Source of the DNA: Ascidia mentula
Taxonomy: Eukaryota > Chordata > Ascidiacea > Phlebobranchia > Ascidiidae
Assembly: GCA_947561715.1 (NCBI GenBank)
Contig: OX387202.1
Coordinates: forward strand, 11,483,001 to 11,547,000
Reading direction: 5' to 3'
DNA: 64,000 bases
A program made the position numbers and the translations under genes. The stretch's first letter is position 1. Each line of letters opens with the position of its first letter. The notes below the pieces were generated by a model that worked only from the letters and a program-made list of their open reading frames with translations, made no database searches and had not been told where the DNA came from. Of the stretch, positions 22,950 through 36,983 are shown piece after piece.

Positions 22950-25900
22950 TTTATATGTTGAAACAAAAACAGTCTCTTAGAACTACAAGTAAAAGCTACA
23001 AGACAAATGCAAAGGAAAGCAGTGTACACATTATTAAAGTAATTTTTTTTTTTTGTTGTATACAGACAATCAAATTTAGACACGAAAAAGGCGTATTCTT
23101 AAAAGTTATGTAATGTTTTATTCAAACAATTATCACGAAAATTATTTTTTTACTTCTCTGATTACAAAAATATAACAAACCAACGAAGAAAATTGCTTCG
23201 CCGCTTGACTTTCTGATGCGTGACCTACTCTCAAATGTAAATTAACGGGCAACATAGAGGTCTGAAAGCAACTTTTACCAACCAACTCAATGTCCGGACA
23301 TAGAATGGAGCATCGCAAAGTAAAATGTCAGAATATTGGTATTACTCCACAACTAAATTTTCTGCATCCCCCTTTTTGTTTTTATTATATTTTATTTTAA
23401 TTCAATTTGTTCTGTTCCGTCATTGAGTTACACAAAACATGTGATTATCAAATCGTGCAAGTTTCTTTTGTTTTATTGAATATATCCGAAAAAATATAAC
23501 ATTTACAGAATTGGTCAATTTTTGAGCAAATGGTCAAATAAAAAGAATCTTTAAAGTAACTTTGCTTCATATCGGTTTTAAAACGTAGGCTAATTTGTAA
23601 AAAATAGCTTGTGTGTGCATTAACTCTGTAGCACACGAAGGGACTTTATATTTAAAAATAACCAAGAAACATTATACATTTACCTCTGTATCAACAAGTT
23701 TGATGTGTTAAGCTTAAGTTAAAGGCGTTCACCAAATCAGGACTAGATCAGTGGTTTTTACACATCAATAAAGGTATGTGCGTAGGCAGCAGAATTAAGC
23801 CGGACGTTCTTCTCGCTTTTTTTCTGTTTAAGCCATTCAAAGCTTTTCTGAAATCTGCTTTGATAAATTCCACTTAATCAATATGTTTGGTAACAATGCG
23901 GGAGGCAAGAAGACTAATATACCTGCATAGGTCAACAATTTCTTTGTTTTTTTATTCTGTAGCCATTTGAATGGGTTGTCCAACACTGTCGTAGCAAAGG
24001 ATTTACTAAACAACATTTGAATGTGATATCTGATTTTATTGTGTTAGTTTTGTTTACCCGTTAACTTTTGTCCAACGCTACTTGTATTGATTAGTTGGTT
24101 TGCAAGTTTGACAAGGTAATGGAATGTTGTAGAAGTTAAATTTACTACTGTTTCGTAGTTGTTGAACCACACCCAGCGCATGCTGAACAGAATATATTCT
24201 GTTTTTGGGGGTCAATATTTAATCATCATTTAAAAATCACCTCATCCAGAAATTATGTTACATGTAACTTTATCTTACGCAAACATGCAATTATGGTGAA
24301 AGTGAAAACAGTAGCCGTATTGCCCCAGGCAAAATTGCCAGTTTTTTACACTTAATAAACGCCAGTTTTCTGGTATGCCAGGACTGCGAAGTGAAAGAAA
24401 AAGGTGGTTTAAATGGTCACCATTGGGCGTTTAGTAGGCAGTTTCAAACAATCTGCCGTAAGCACTCGTTATGCCTGGCCGCACAGACTTGAATAAAGCC
24501 TTTCTTGTGTTAGTGTAGTGTTGTTGTGAAGGACTTCGTTTACAGCGAGCCGCAGTCGGGCGCTGGGTGGTTTAGAGATCAGAATGATTTGCAATCGACC
24601 CCGGAGAGGTCCAATCAGCAACAAAGTGCAGGAAGTATGTTGGGCTGTAACAGCGTCCTTTGCCTCTAAACCACAAGGAAATCGATGGCTGAGTAAGCCA
24701 TTCAAAACACAAAATAAGGCTGAAAGCACAGTGCTGCTCAAAGTAAGTTTTCTGAAGTAAAGATGAAAGTCAGACAGGGCTGCCATTTGTTATATAAGGC
24801 AACAGCAGCGCATGGCAATGTGTTGTAGTCATCTGATGCACGTGTCCAGTAGACGCCTCTGTCAGTCGGTCTGTGAACAAAGCCTTGAGTGACGGCGAAC
24901 AAGATTTATGATAACAAAGCCTTTTACGCGCTGCTCTTATTACCTAGAGGTGTTTATGATGAGTTGCGACAAGATTAGAATCATCTTAGCATAGCGACTG
25001 CTTGTTTTTGTTGCGCGTTTATGGTGATCAATACATGCAAGTTCTAATGTAAGCAGGCAAGTAATACAGTTGTCAGTTACGTAGCTTGTCGCGAATATGG
25101 TCATAGGAAAGTGCGTTTTGATAAGACGTACTTACTTCCTGTGGGACTTTTGCTTACAGCTTGGCGCCTTTTCTTAGTGAGCTATACCTCAGCGTTGGCT
25201 TCTCTGCCACAATTCGACAGGAAACGGCTGTCGTCTGTCATTCGCTAGGTGAATGAGCTGGGCTCACAGGTCATATTGGTGACAAAGATTGCGTCCTACT
25301 AAAAAATACAAGTTTTCTCAAAAAGCGTAGATTATTCAAGCAAAGTTGTGCCATCTTTTATAACCTAAAACGATCATTATTAGTTGCACGTATATGTAAA
25401 AATCGAACCGAACGCCGATTTGGGGGAAAAAATACTGCAGTGACGACGAGGAAGTACTGCGCACACAAAATTTCTAATTTGCGTTGTATAAGGGTGGAAG
25501 TGCCGCCGTTGTTTCTCTGTGTCGGTTTGAAACATGTAGACGAGGGTTAAGTGCTGAGTTGAACTAGTTCACAAGTCACCAAGCAGAACGAGGCTATCAT
25601 TGCGCAGGTCTTACGCGTATGTGGTCAGGCCTATGATGCAGGAGTATGAATCACCTACGGCGTCCTGACGTTACTGCAACGCTCTGTTTACATCACATCC
25701 GCTGGTCATCGAAAACCAAGTCGGTGTGACTCTAAACTAAACACAAAAATGTTTGCACATTCGAGGTAACATTTCATCACCATTTACGTAGTATTGCTTG
25801 GTATGCGGATTTTTCATGTGGACTTGTCATCTTGCGTGTCAAATCAAGTGTTTTGTGTCGTTCATTTGTGGAGTGTTTAGCCACTTTAGAGCCAGAGAAA

Positions 25901-27783
25901 GTTCGCATGTGAAATATTAATGACCACCTGCGTTTAAACACGTGTGCACTGATAGAAACCAGTGCAGTAAAATACGTTGTAGTTTCTCGATTTTACTGCT
26001 TTCTCGAGATTTGCTGTTATTCAGTTTGACTTCCGTCTATACTATGCCGTCGAGCCATTTATTTAAACTATTAGTCGTGACAACAAGAGTATATCGTGAT
26101 CATGCTTTTCGATGTGGCTACAGACATGTATTTAGTTGAAATTCCTGTTGCTGCCAGGCATATTACAGTTTAAAATGTATTTGAAGTGTAGTTTACTTTG
26201 AAATTGCGGTATCAATACCTGATGAAGTCTCGCCGCATGGCAGACGAAACGTCGAATAAATACAGCACGTATATTTTATGCCAGAAGAGCTGTACATTTA
26301 AAAATGTATTTATTTGTTTTCAATTCAGTTGGGAAGAGAGAACCTGTTTGTATATATGCATGCGAGTTTGCTTGTAAGTTGCAAGATTTTGGTGGTTGTT
26401 AAACGTATATAGCGTAAATTAGAGTATTGTTTTGTTCCTTAAACCAATCACAACTTGCCTGTCGTTGAAAAGCAATACCTGTCACGTTTTGTTTATCAGA
26501 AACAATGCGTTTTGTCTTTCAGCAGAGGCAGTTTCTTTCAAACCCAAGTATTTATTTCTTCGTTTGACTTCCGTATATTCATGTTGACAACACATAGACC
26601 AAGTTACGTATATGTCGCCTACATTAAAAAATGTTCAATGTAAATATTACGCGAAATACAAACATATGCGCGGCTTGACTGCATCCCTAGCATCTTACGG
26701 ATAACACATATCCACAATTTAAAATCAATTTTGGCCCACTATGAGGCCTGGATAAACAGCAGCACTGAGAGCTTCTTTGACCGACAGTTCTTGGTCATGA
26801 TCAGATCGTAAGTTTCATATGCTTTGTAATCAAGTAATGACGCATCCTACAGTAGCATGAATGGCGTGATTGTTTATTTATACTGAACATGACGTATTCA
26901 TATCACGAAATAAGTTTTTTTTTTGTTTTGCCGAGGATATAGGAAATTGCTAGAGGAAGCCAGGCTATGTTTAGCTTTAACTAGTGCTTAGACAAGTTAG
27001 ACATTCACTGTCGTAGATAACTGTGCCTTGAAAGTTTTCTAAACAAAGAGTTTACTGACAACAGAGCTTGTACAAGACTACAGCAAGGCAGACTTGTCTA
27101 TATATCATCCATCGTTATTCGTTTAAATATGTCATAAGTCTGTCGTTTGTATTGTTTTTAAAACATTATATTCAAGGTTACCATATCAGATTTGTGCCTG
27201 TTGTTACAATGTCTTGCCAAATACAAATGTACTTATTTGTAAGTAAGCTTCTTTTTGATTAGTGGCCATAATTTGTCTTGGAAAGTTTTCATCAATTTGG
27301 TTTGTCAGTTAATTTATTTTTCACGGAGACTACTTTTGTGCAAGAAGTCCTTTCATAAAGTGTGGCAAAACCCAAGAATTTGACTAAAATTACAAAAGTT
27401 GGGTGCAAAATACTTGGAGTTGATTACTTGGAATAGAAAAGCCAAAGCTAATATGATATTAATCGATGTGACTCTGGCGTGTTGCTTTGCGTTGTTGTTT
27501 TTTTTCTGTTCGTTCAGTCTCATGTCCACCTCGGCGCTCTGCTGCATGTAGCTCATTTAATTATAGTACTGACGATGAACGCAGTTAGTGTTTGAAACGT
27601 CTACTCTATAATATGATTAATAGAATATTATCTTTGGCTCTCTAAAAGTCAAATATTCAAATGTTGGTATAATCTACTGCGCCATCGCGTAGTAGCGTGC
27701 TTAATCTTGAAACAGACAGTATACAAAGCTTATGTTAACACTACTATACTTTTACCTTTCAGCTGTAAGGGCTTAGGGACAGT
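22950..27783. other. Intergenic region, 4.8 kb
   Basis: I could support no coding exon. The stretch from ~24.4 to 25.9 kb is less AT-rich than its surroundings but has no recognisable open frame. One hammerhead-like repeat lies at ~26206-26290. A good acceptor (acctttcag) at ~27762 suggests that the IPPK gene has a spliced 5' UTR exon upstream in this region. Confidence 0.5.
26206..26290 (+). ncRNA. Hammerhead-ribozyme-like element 3
   Basis: CTGATGA (26219-26225), a hairpin with GTCT/AGAC plus GCC/GGC pairs and loop GCAT, GAAAC (26246-26250), then ACG...CGT(A) as a possible stem III. The flanks GGTAT/ATGCC and AATA/TATT can form an imperfect stem I. It ends in GCCAGAAGAGC like element 1. 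Present in intergenic DNA. Confidence 0.5.
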
Positions 27784-29223
27784 ATGCTTACCCGAGCAGC
27801 CGACTGGGAATACAGGACTGAAGGGAATAACCACGTGATATTTTCCAATATTGTAACCGGGTCCCTGCTACGGCTTTCCAAAATTCCCAAACATCGACGA
27901 AAAAACACTGCGGAAAAAAATGAAGAACAGTTCATGGAGATCGAATTTCTCGAGACGGTTATTTACAAAATGCTGGAAAACTGCCGAATTCATTTCAAAG
28001 CAGAAAAAGTTGCATTGAGTCAAACGTTTGTCGACGATTTGTCAAGAAATATGAACGATAAGCGTCCGATGCAATTTGGGCTCGACGCATTGGACGACCG
28101 GTGTACATACGGTCTGACTATGCCTAATTTCTGCGACCGTGTAGTTCACACAAAAACAAGAATAGATCACCTCATTATTCCTCATTCGCCAGTCGTTAGC
28201 ATAGAAATAAGACCCAAATCGTGCTACGTCCCTCACCTGTCGGAAAACGCCCCGAGCGCTTTGCGCAACAAATGCTATTTCTGCCTGATGCGCATTTATG
28301 CAAAAAATTGCAACCCATCCAAGGCTCGGACTCGTTACTGTCCTCACGATCTTTATTCCAACGACAAATCAAGGATGAAAAGAGCTTTGTGTGACCTCAT
28401 GGCAAGCCCAAAGCGCTACTTCTCGGTACGCATCGATGACGAGCCGATCGAGTCTGGACATAATGCAAGTGGAGACCCTGAAATACATCCGAGGCTTTCT
28501 GCCTTTTTGGACGCAAACGACAACGAAAACGAACTGGAAGCATTTTTGAACCTAGTTTGCGCCATTTTGCTCACCCCCATTACCAATCAAACACTGCTCT
28601 CGAAGCCCAACGTTGCTAAGCCCCACTGCCGACGGGGAGCCGATTCCGACACACAACGCGATGCGGGCAACGACGTCACTCGTGACGTAGCCGGCTCAAA
28701 TGTAATGCAAGTGTTGGCCTGCATACAAGATATGCGCGACCTTCCAATGAGCGAGGTTATGAAAGCGGATGAGCGCGTACGTACATATACTGACTGCAAT
28801 CCCGAAGATCGAGACCTTCTTTCGCTGGACTTTCCATACTCGGTCGACAACTGGAAATGCGCTCTTGATTTTACCAAGCGCGAACACGAGTTTACTCCAC
28901 CGCTAGACGATGCCCAAGAGACCGAAAAAAGTGAAATGGTTGCGCTCGTAGCACAATTGCGCCGTTTTATCGTTTCTCGTATTTTTAGCTGCTGTTCTTT
29001 AATAATTTCTATGCAAAAAGTCACAGCTTCTGATGTAGAGGAAAATGGGCTTGACGAGAAATCGTTTGTGGTCAACGACGGCTTTGGAAATTCGTATTTA
29101 TCGTCGATTGCTATCCTTGATCTTTACAAAGATCCTCCAAACCAGATCACAAAATACTACGAAAACGAGCTGCACATTTTGTCGCTTTTGGTCCAGCATT
29201 ATAAAAAGCTGCAAATTTCGTGA
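27784..29223 (+). CDS. IPPK: Inositol-pentakisphosphate 2-kinase
   Basis: Makes InsP6 from Ins(1,3,4,5,6)P5 and ATP. A single coding exon of 479 codons. The family marks are visible: N-lobe EGNNHVIFS, SIEIRPKSCYVP (the E-I-K-P-K-x-G-F motif, with R for K and C-Y for G-F), CYFC, YCPHDLYSNDKSRMKRAL and the C-terminal ILDLYKDP segment. Length is like human IPPK (491 aa). An in-frame stop lies shortly upstream of 27784, so this is the start; a splice acceptor just 5' implies a non-coding first exon. Codon use looks more GC-rich than in the neighbouring genes. AATAAA at 29503-29508. Intronless coding sequence suggests an old retrocopy or intron loss, but the frame is intact and probably functional. 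Confidence 0.9.
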   Translation: MLTRAADWEYRTEGNNHVIFSNIVTGSLLRLSKIPKHRRKNTAEKNEEQFMEIEFLETVIYKMLENCRIHFKAEKVALSQTFVDDLSRNMNDKRPMQFGLDALDDRCTYGLTMPNFCDRVVHTKTRIDHLIIPHSPVVSIEIRPKSCYVPHLSENAPSALRNKCYFCLMRIYAKNCNPSKARTRYCPHDLYSNDKSRMKRALCDLMASPKRYFSVRIDDEPIESGHNASGDPEIHPRLSAFLDANDNENELEAFLNLVCAILLTPITNQTLLSKPNVAKPHCRRGADSDTQRDAGNDVTRDVAGSNVMQVLACIQDMRDLPMSEVMKADERVRTYTDCNPEDRDLLSLDFPYSVDNWKCALDFTKREHEFTPPLDDAQETEKSEMVALVAQLRRFIVSRIFSCCSLIISMQKVTASDVEENGLDEKSFVVNDGFGNSYLSSIAILDLYKDPPNQITKYYENELHILSLLVQHYKKLQIS

Positions 29224-31250
29224 GTTTTATTGCGACATTACATGCCATTTTTTGCCGTATTTTTTTCCAAATCCGTTGTATGAGAATTAGCGTGCGTTTT
29301 CTGCTGCCTATGCATACCATATGTAATCTCAGGCCGGGGTTAGGATCAATCATCCGTATTAGCGCATTTATTTTCTGTTTTTGTTGCGTACAGGCATTTT
29401 TATTGCACTCTACCGCCTTTTCTCACTATTTTTTACGTCTAGTGAAAAGTTTAAATCAAGTTTATCGAATGCTTTTTTATTTTTAGCGATTTTTGCAATC
29501 GGAATAAAGTGTTTGGGACAAAAAAATATGGACTCTATAGCTGATGTGAAATAAATTGTATAATGTAACATTGCTATCCGTTACATTCGGCGAGAAAATG
29601 AATCGGAGACAGACCTATAGTTTTTTAGCAGGCTCGTAATAAGTTTGTTTTACACAACAACGTGTACTTGGCTTCAGATGTAGGTTCCCGTAGTTGTGAA
29701 GGGTGAACCCAACGTTAAGAAAGGGTTCCGATGTTCGTCTTACATACTCTAACACGGCGCTTGGTCTTGGGCTGTAGCTGGTTGAATCTGTGTATTTCGG
29801 TATGAGAACCCAATGTCGAATCCCGCTGGTGGGCGTTCTGAGATCAAAACATTTTATTCATGGAAAGAGTCGCATTAAACAGAGAGATATCAAAGGCCGG
29901 GCAGATCAAAAGAGATAATTGATGTTTTTTTCGCTACACAGATAACTACGCTTAAACAAGTACAAAATTTAAAACTGGCTTAAAATACATCCAGTATTCA
30001 TTTACTAATATCAAAAAGATCTCTGTAGAAATCGATTTAAAATGTCAGTGGGATAATTCAATGGAGTCAATCATGCGTACAGTTGATTGTGTTTGCAAAT
30101 TTCTGAATCTTGCGTGGGGTTGATGTGTTGGTGTTGAATTGTATTCAAAATAAAAGTCCAATTCAAGGTGTTGTGCAGGAAAGATACATTCAAATTCTCT
30201 ACTTTGCAGCTACCAAAAAGCCATTGTTGCTATTGTTCAAATCACGAGGTCTAGCAGTAATTTAAATGAAACAACGAGTCAAAATGGTAGGTTTTTATGT
30301 TACGTGTTTTCAAATTTAGGGTCTGGTCGAGAAGTTGCACATAAGTGGTTTCTAAAAGGTTTTGCTAGACATACATGCAATTTCGTGATGATGTGCATAA
30401 TGTCATGTCCTAATGTTATGCAATAATAAAGAACAAACTAAAATTATTCTTAGCACCAGCAATAAAGTTGTTCTCATGCAGCACCATTGGCAACTAGTCG
30501 ACTAGACTTGGTCTTGAGTATCCGGATTGAAAAGAATGCCACACATTTTCAAAATTCAATTGGCAATCCACGCCGAAAGATATACTTATACAAAATACAT
30601 GAAAAACATCATTTTGTCTGTGCAATCAATGTACTCTTGTTCTCGGTGATCGTTAATTGTACGGACGATCACAACATTAGCTAATTAATAATGCGCGGAT
30701 TATCGGTAAATTTTTGCAAAAGTGTAATTTACCAATACTGGTGTACACTGTACAGTAGATAAAAAACGGCCAGGCAAAGCACTGTTCACACAATTAACAA
30801 TATTTGTTGAAGTAATCTCTGTGCAAATTATAGTTCTCCAATCTACACTTTTAACGAATTCAATCACTTCTCAACCAGACTATATTTTTGGGATTCTTAG
30901 CAATTTTTTTTACATGGTAGTCATAGTACTGTTTGGTTACTTGTTTTTGCAGGAATTTTAGATTTCAGCTGATTACAAGAGACGTAGAAGCTTTTTTTGT
31001 TTTGCTGAGCAGTTTTTTCTTGTATTTTCGTGAGTTTACGACTTTGTTTTTTTGCTATTTTTTTCTGGGGGGTGGGGCTGAATTTTTTTGTTTTCTTCAT
31101 TGTTTGTTTCTTTTGTAGTTTTTTACTTATCCAAAATTAATAATGGGTATATCTATACAAACAAAATGCCACAAGTTGTTCTTGTTAAATAATCGATGTA
31201 TCAGACTGTAATTATTTATCTATGGAACAGGATAACCAAGGGAGGAGAAA
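29224..31250. other. 3' UTR and intergenic spacer, 2 kb
   Basis: AATAAA at 29503-29508 is the likely IPPK end. No other gene is supported. The region just before 31250 is T-rich and leads into the ELAV start. Confidence 0.5.
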
Positions 31251-34200
31251 ATGGCCAAGCTTGAACCACAGGAACAAAAAGATTTAAGAACAAATCTCAT
31301 CATAAACTATTTGCCCCAGTGTCTCACTGACTCGGAGTTCTACCAACTCTTTTTAGGAGTTGGTCCGGTCAAATCTGCCAGAATTATCAGGGACAGACAA
31401 AGTGGATATAGGTACAAAAAATGGTCTGTTATAGTAGTTGGGCATTTTAGCTTGATATGTATGTGCAAAATTACATGTTAGTCCCATCTCCCATGTTTCT
31501 ACTGGATTTATGTATATATACTTTTTGCACTTATCACATAAAAGTGGAAAATGATGAAGAATTATTATGTAAATCATCTTATCAAATTGTGTTAACTTTA
31601 AAAAATTAGAAAAAATAAAAAATACACAAGAAATATGCCTGGCAAATATGCCTAGTATGCCTGGCAGCATCAGCAACAAACAAAAAAATAATCTGTGTTT
31701 TTCTTTTTTTAAGTGAAAATAACTGAAGGTAATAAATCCCAACCACCTCAAAAATGGTGACAGATTTTGTTCGTATAAAATATATATATAGTATGTATTG
31801 TTATAGTTATGGATATGGTTTTGTTGACTATGAGAACTGTGAAGATGCAACCAAAGCTATTCATCAGCTAAACCAGCACACCTTGTACAACAAAACAATC
31901 AAAGTTGATTATTCAAAGCCATCTGGAGTTCAAACAAAGAACATCAACTTGTATGTGTGTGGTTTGCCAACTGATGTATCAGAGGAATCATTAAAAGCCA
32001 AATTTTTGCCTTACGGTAAGAAAGTATACCATATTATTATCAGGATATTTTAAGTGGTGAATTTATTAGTACAGGCATGTCCAAACTTTAAGTGAGAGCC
32101 AGTTTTAAACAGGTTAGCACTTCTATATCGTGTATTTTGAAAGAATGGTTATTGAAAGGAATAAATCTAAATCAAAACTATGGCTGGTCTTGGACCACAT
32201 AAAATACAGCGAGATTACTTGCTTAGACACCTCTGTATTAGTTTCACAACATTTTTCACAAAACAAAGCACTCTTTGTTTATTTTTAAACCCATATCTAT
32301 CTTTTCATGCAAAAATTATATATCTTTTATTTTTTAGGCACAATTGTGCAGGCACGTCTTGTGAAAGACAAAATGAATGGAGGTTGTCAGGGAATAGGCT
32401 TTGTTTTATTATCTTCACGAGATGAAGCAATGGCTGCAATGGAGGTGTGTGTAATTGTGTCAATTTTACTACAGGGTTCGAATTAGCAGGGAAAAAACGT
32501 ATCGCAAAAATGTTACAACCGAAATTTATTTTCTGATTTTGCTTATTGTGCATTACACTTGAAACATGCTATTTTTAACTCGTTGACTCAATATTTCTTC
32601 TGTAATACTTTGTCATCGTTTCATTGACTTCCGTAGTATTTATTGCGCAATAGAGGTTTGACAAAATATAAGGATTAAAAGAAAATAGTTGTTGACATTG
32701 CCAAGAAAAGTTAATAACGTTGTTTGCATCAGCGCTTGTTGCGTGTACGAATGAATTGATAAGGGAATATACTGCGCCTTATAATCTGCATCATGTTGCA
32801 TCGAAATTATTCCAAAAACGGGTTGCAACAACTCCAAAATTTGCGAATTGCAAAGATTCACTTTTAACTAATACTAACTATGAACAGAAAAGACTATCTT
32901 CATTAAATATAGGAAAAAACTTCTTGGTGTTTATACACCGGGAGATGCAGAACAACTTTGAAATTTATTATTTGTGTTGAAAATTCATTGTGGTGGTGCA
33001 TTTTGCAATTAGTTTTTATTTTTAAGTACTGATTTTAACATGTTTTCACTCCAATTACACAAAATGTTGCCATACTGCTTATCTTCTATGTTTGCAAATG
33101 CAGGGATTGAATGGAACCGCGTTTTCTGAGGGTTGCACCGCATTGTTAACTGTCAGATTTGCTCGTGACCAACAGAAACCACCACCACCTGCATACCTAA
33201 AAACATTTACCCAACAGGTTAGACTATTCCCCATGAAAGTGTAAAAAAGTGTTTCATTTATCAAATAAAGACACTGGGCCACACTGCTAAAAACGTTGAC
33301 ATGTTTTATTTATTCAGAATGTTTTAAAAAAACAATTATGACACTTTAAGTTGAAAAAAATAAAAAAATTTATAGCATTTATTTAAAATTTTTAACTTTA
33401 TATTAGTGACAATGAACCTTACTGCAAAAATATTACTGCTATGTTTTATTTCCAAAAATAATTTTGCAAAGTGTTGTAATTGTTTGAAACGTAACAATTT
33501 GGTTAATTATCAACAAGATTAAAGAAATACCCCTCAATTTTTTTTGCCTACATGGGCTTTACCAGTTTCTTGTGTTGATGTTTGTACAGAACTCTGCACC
33601 ATACAAAAGCATGTGGATTAACAATAACAGTTATGGCAACATGGGAGGAGGCATGAATCCGAATGGGGGTGGTCCAATGAGAGGGCCTGGTTATAGAGGG
33701 GGTAGAGGCCGTTTTTCTCCTATGGCTACAAGCTAGTAAGACAACAACGCTTATATTTAAAATTAGTCTCTTGTGCTTGTAATTTTTTTGTCTTTGAACT
33801 AACGTAAAAAATTCATTCGGTCATACATTTGTTCTAAAAAAAATAACACCGTGCTCAAGTATTCCGGAAATTTATGGAAGGGTGTAACAACATTATAGTC
33901 CCATGATAAAATATCTGACATACTCCTATCCCTCATCTCATTGTGTGCACCATGTTTTGCAAGTCAATTAAACCAACTTCCATACAATTCATACATTTAA
34001 ATTTGTACAATTTAGTCCTCAACAGAGTGCAGGTTACGGAATGTACAATGACCAACAATATAGCATGGGGAACAACCAATACAATCAAACGTATGGCAAC
34101 TCACAGCAGTTTAATAACCCAAACCAACAAACAGGAAATGTTGTGTTCGTTTATGGAATCGGTCCAACAACAACTGAACAAGCTTTATGGGAGTTGTTTC

Positions 34201-34603
34201 AGTCCTACGGAAATATTACGGTCTGTTACCAAGTTATTGCTAGTACAAGTACCTATATATTCTTTCATGCATCCTTATATTACAAAGACAGTCACCATTG
34301 AATGCTTCTAAAAAGTTTAATTACAAGATTTAAGTAACAAAACATTGAGACATTGTGTGGGCTATTGGTAAGATCGGGAGTATTTGTAATATTTTGCCAA
34401 AATTGCCTCTATTGCAACCGGGTTTGAATATTTTTTTTACATCTTTACAGAAAGTAAACGTTATTTATGATCAAGCGAAAGGAATGGGCAAAGGTTATGG
34501 ATTTGTAACATTTTCTACACCCCAGGAAGCATGCAATGCTGTATCTAACATGAACAACTACATGTTTGAAGGGCGCCAACTGCAAGTGTCAATAAAAACC
34601 TGA
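31251..34603 (+). CDS. ELAV/Hu-type RNA-binding protein, three RRMs
   Basis: Member of the ELAV/Hu family, which binds U/AU-rich RNA and controls mRNA stability and splicing. Exons: 31251-31411, 31807-32015, 32338-32444, 33104-33217, 33590-33735, 34016-34220, 34451-34603 (1095 nt, 364 aa). RRM1 (~15-92) has RNP2 LIINYLP and RNP1 GYGFVDY; RRM2 (~102-180) has LYVCGLP and GIGFVLL; RRM3 (~280-362) has VFVYGIG and GYGFVTF. The RRM2-RRM3 hinge carries an RGG-like patch (RGPGYRGGRGRF) and a Q/N/Y-rich stretch. The exon structure splits RRM1 as in other animal ELAV genes. Whether it is the neural or the ubiquitous type cannot be told. AATAAA at 34723-34728 lies inside the region likely covered by the 3' UTR of the convergent cathepsin gene. 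Confidence 0.9.
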
Positions 34604-35035
34604 ACGAACAACAGTATCATGAACATTTTATTTTATTTTCCATGCAATGTGACATGTTCCATACATTTTGCCATCGCAGTTGAAGCGAAAAAAGCATTTT
34701 GTACCATGCAGCACGGAATTCAAATAAAACTTTTGTGGCGAATTATTTTGTTTAATTACAGGGGGAATGCTTGACACCAGGCATGAAGATACATAGGCAC
34801 AATAAAAACCACAAGTTGCTGGCGCTTTGTCAGTATTGTGTAGGTGGTTAAAACCTGCAAGACACATTAAGTGTTGTGTTTTTTTTGCTATCGTTGTGTA
34901 GTCAGTTGACTGGCATTTGTGCTTGTACATAAAAAGAAACAAATGCGAAAAGTGCACAAAATTATCAACCGCGTGACAATCAAATTAAAATCAACACTTG
35001 GATAAAACCACTCAAAATGAATTAAATAGGGCAGA
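34604..35035. other. Overlapping convergent 3' ends
   Basis: Only 432 bp separate the stop codons of the ELAV gene (plus) and cathepsin L (minus). A plus-strand AATAAA at 34723-34728 and TTTATT runs near 34624 (minus-strand signals) imply overlapping 3' UTRs. Confidence 0.5.

Positions 35036-36983
<1,948 letters not shown>

Noticed and set aside
24469-24786. 105-codon minus-strand frame in the 4.8-kb spacer
   Set aside because: It has no splice context or family resemblance, and its length is expected by chance in this less AT-rich stretch.
28587-29075. 162-codon frame antisense to IPPK
   Set aside because: Shadow of the real kinase frame; low complexity S/T-rich and with no independent support.
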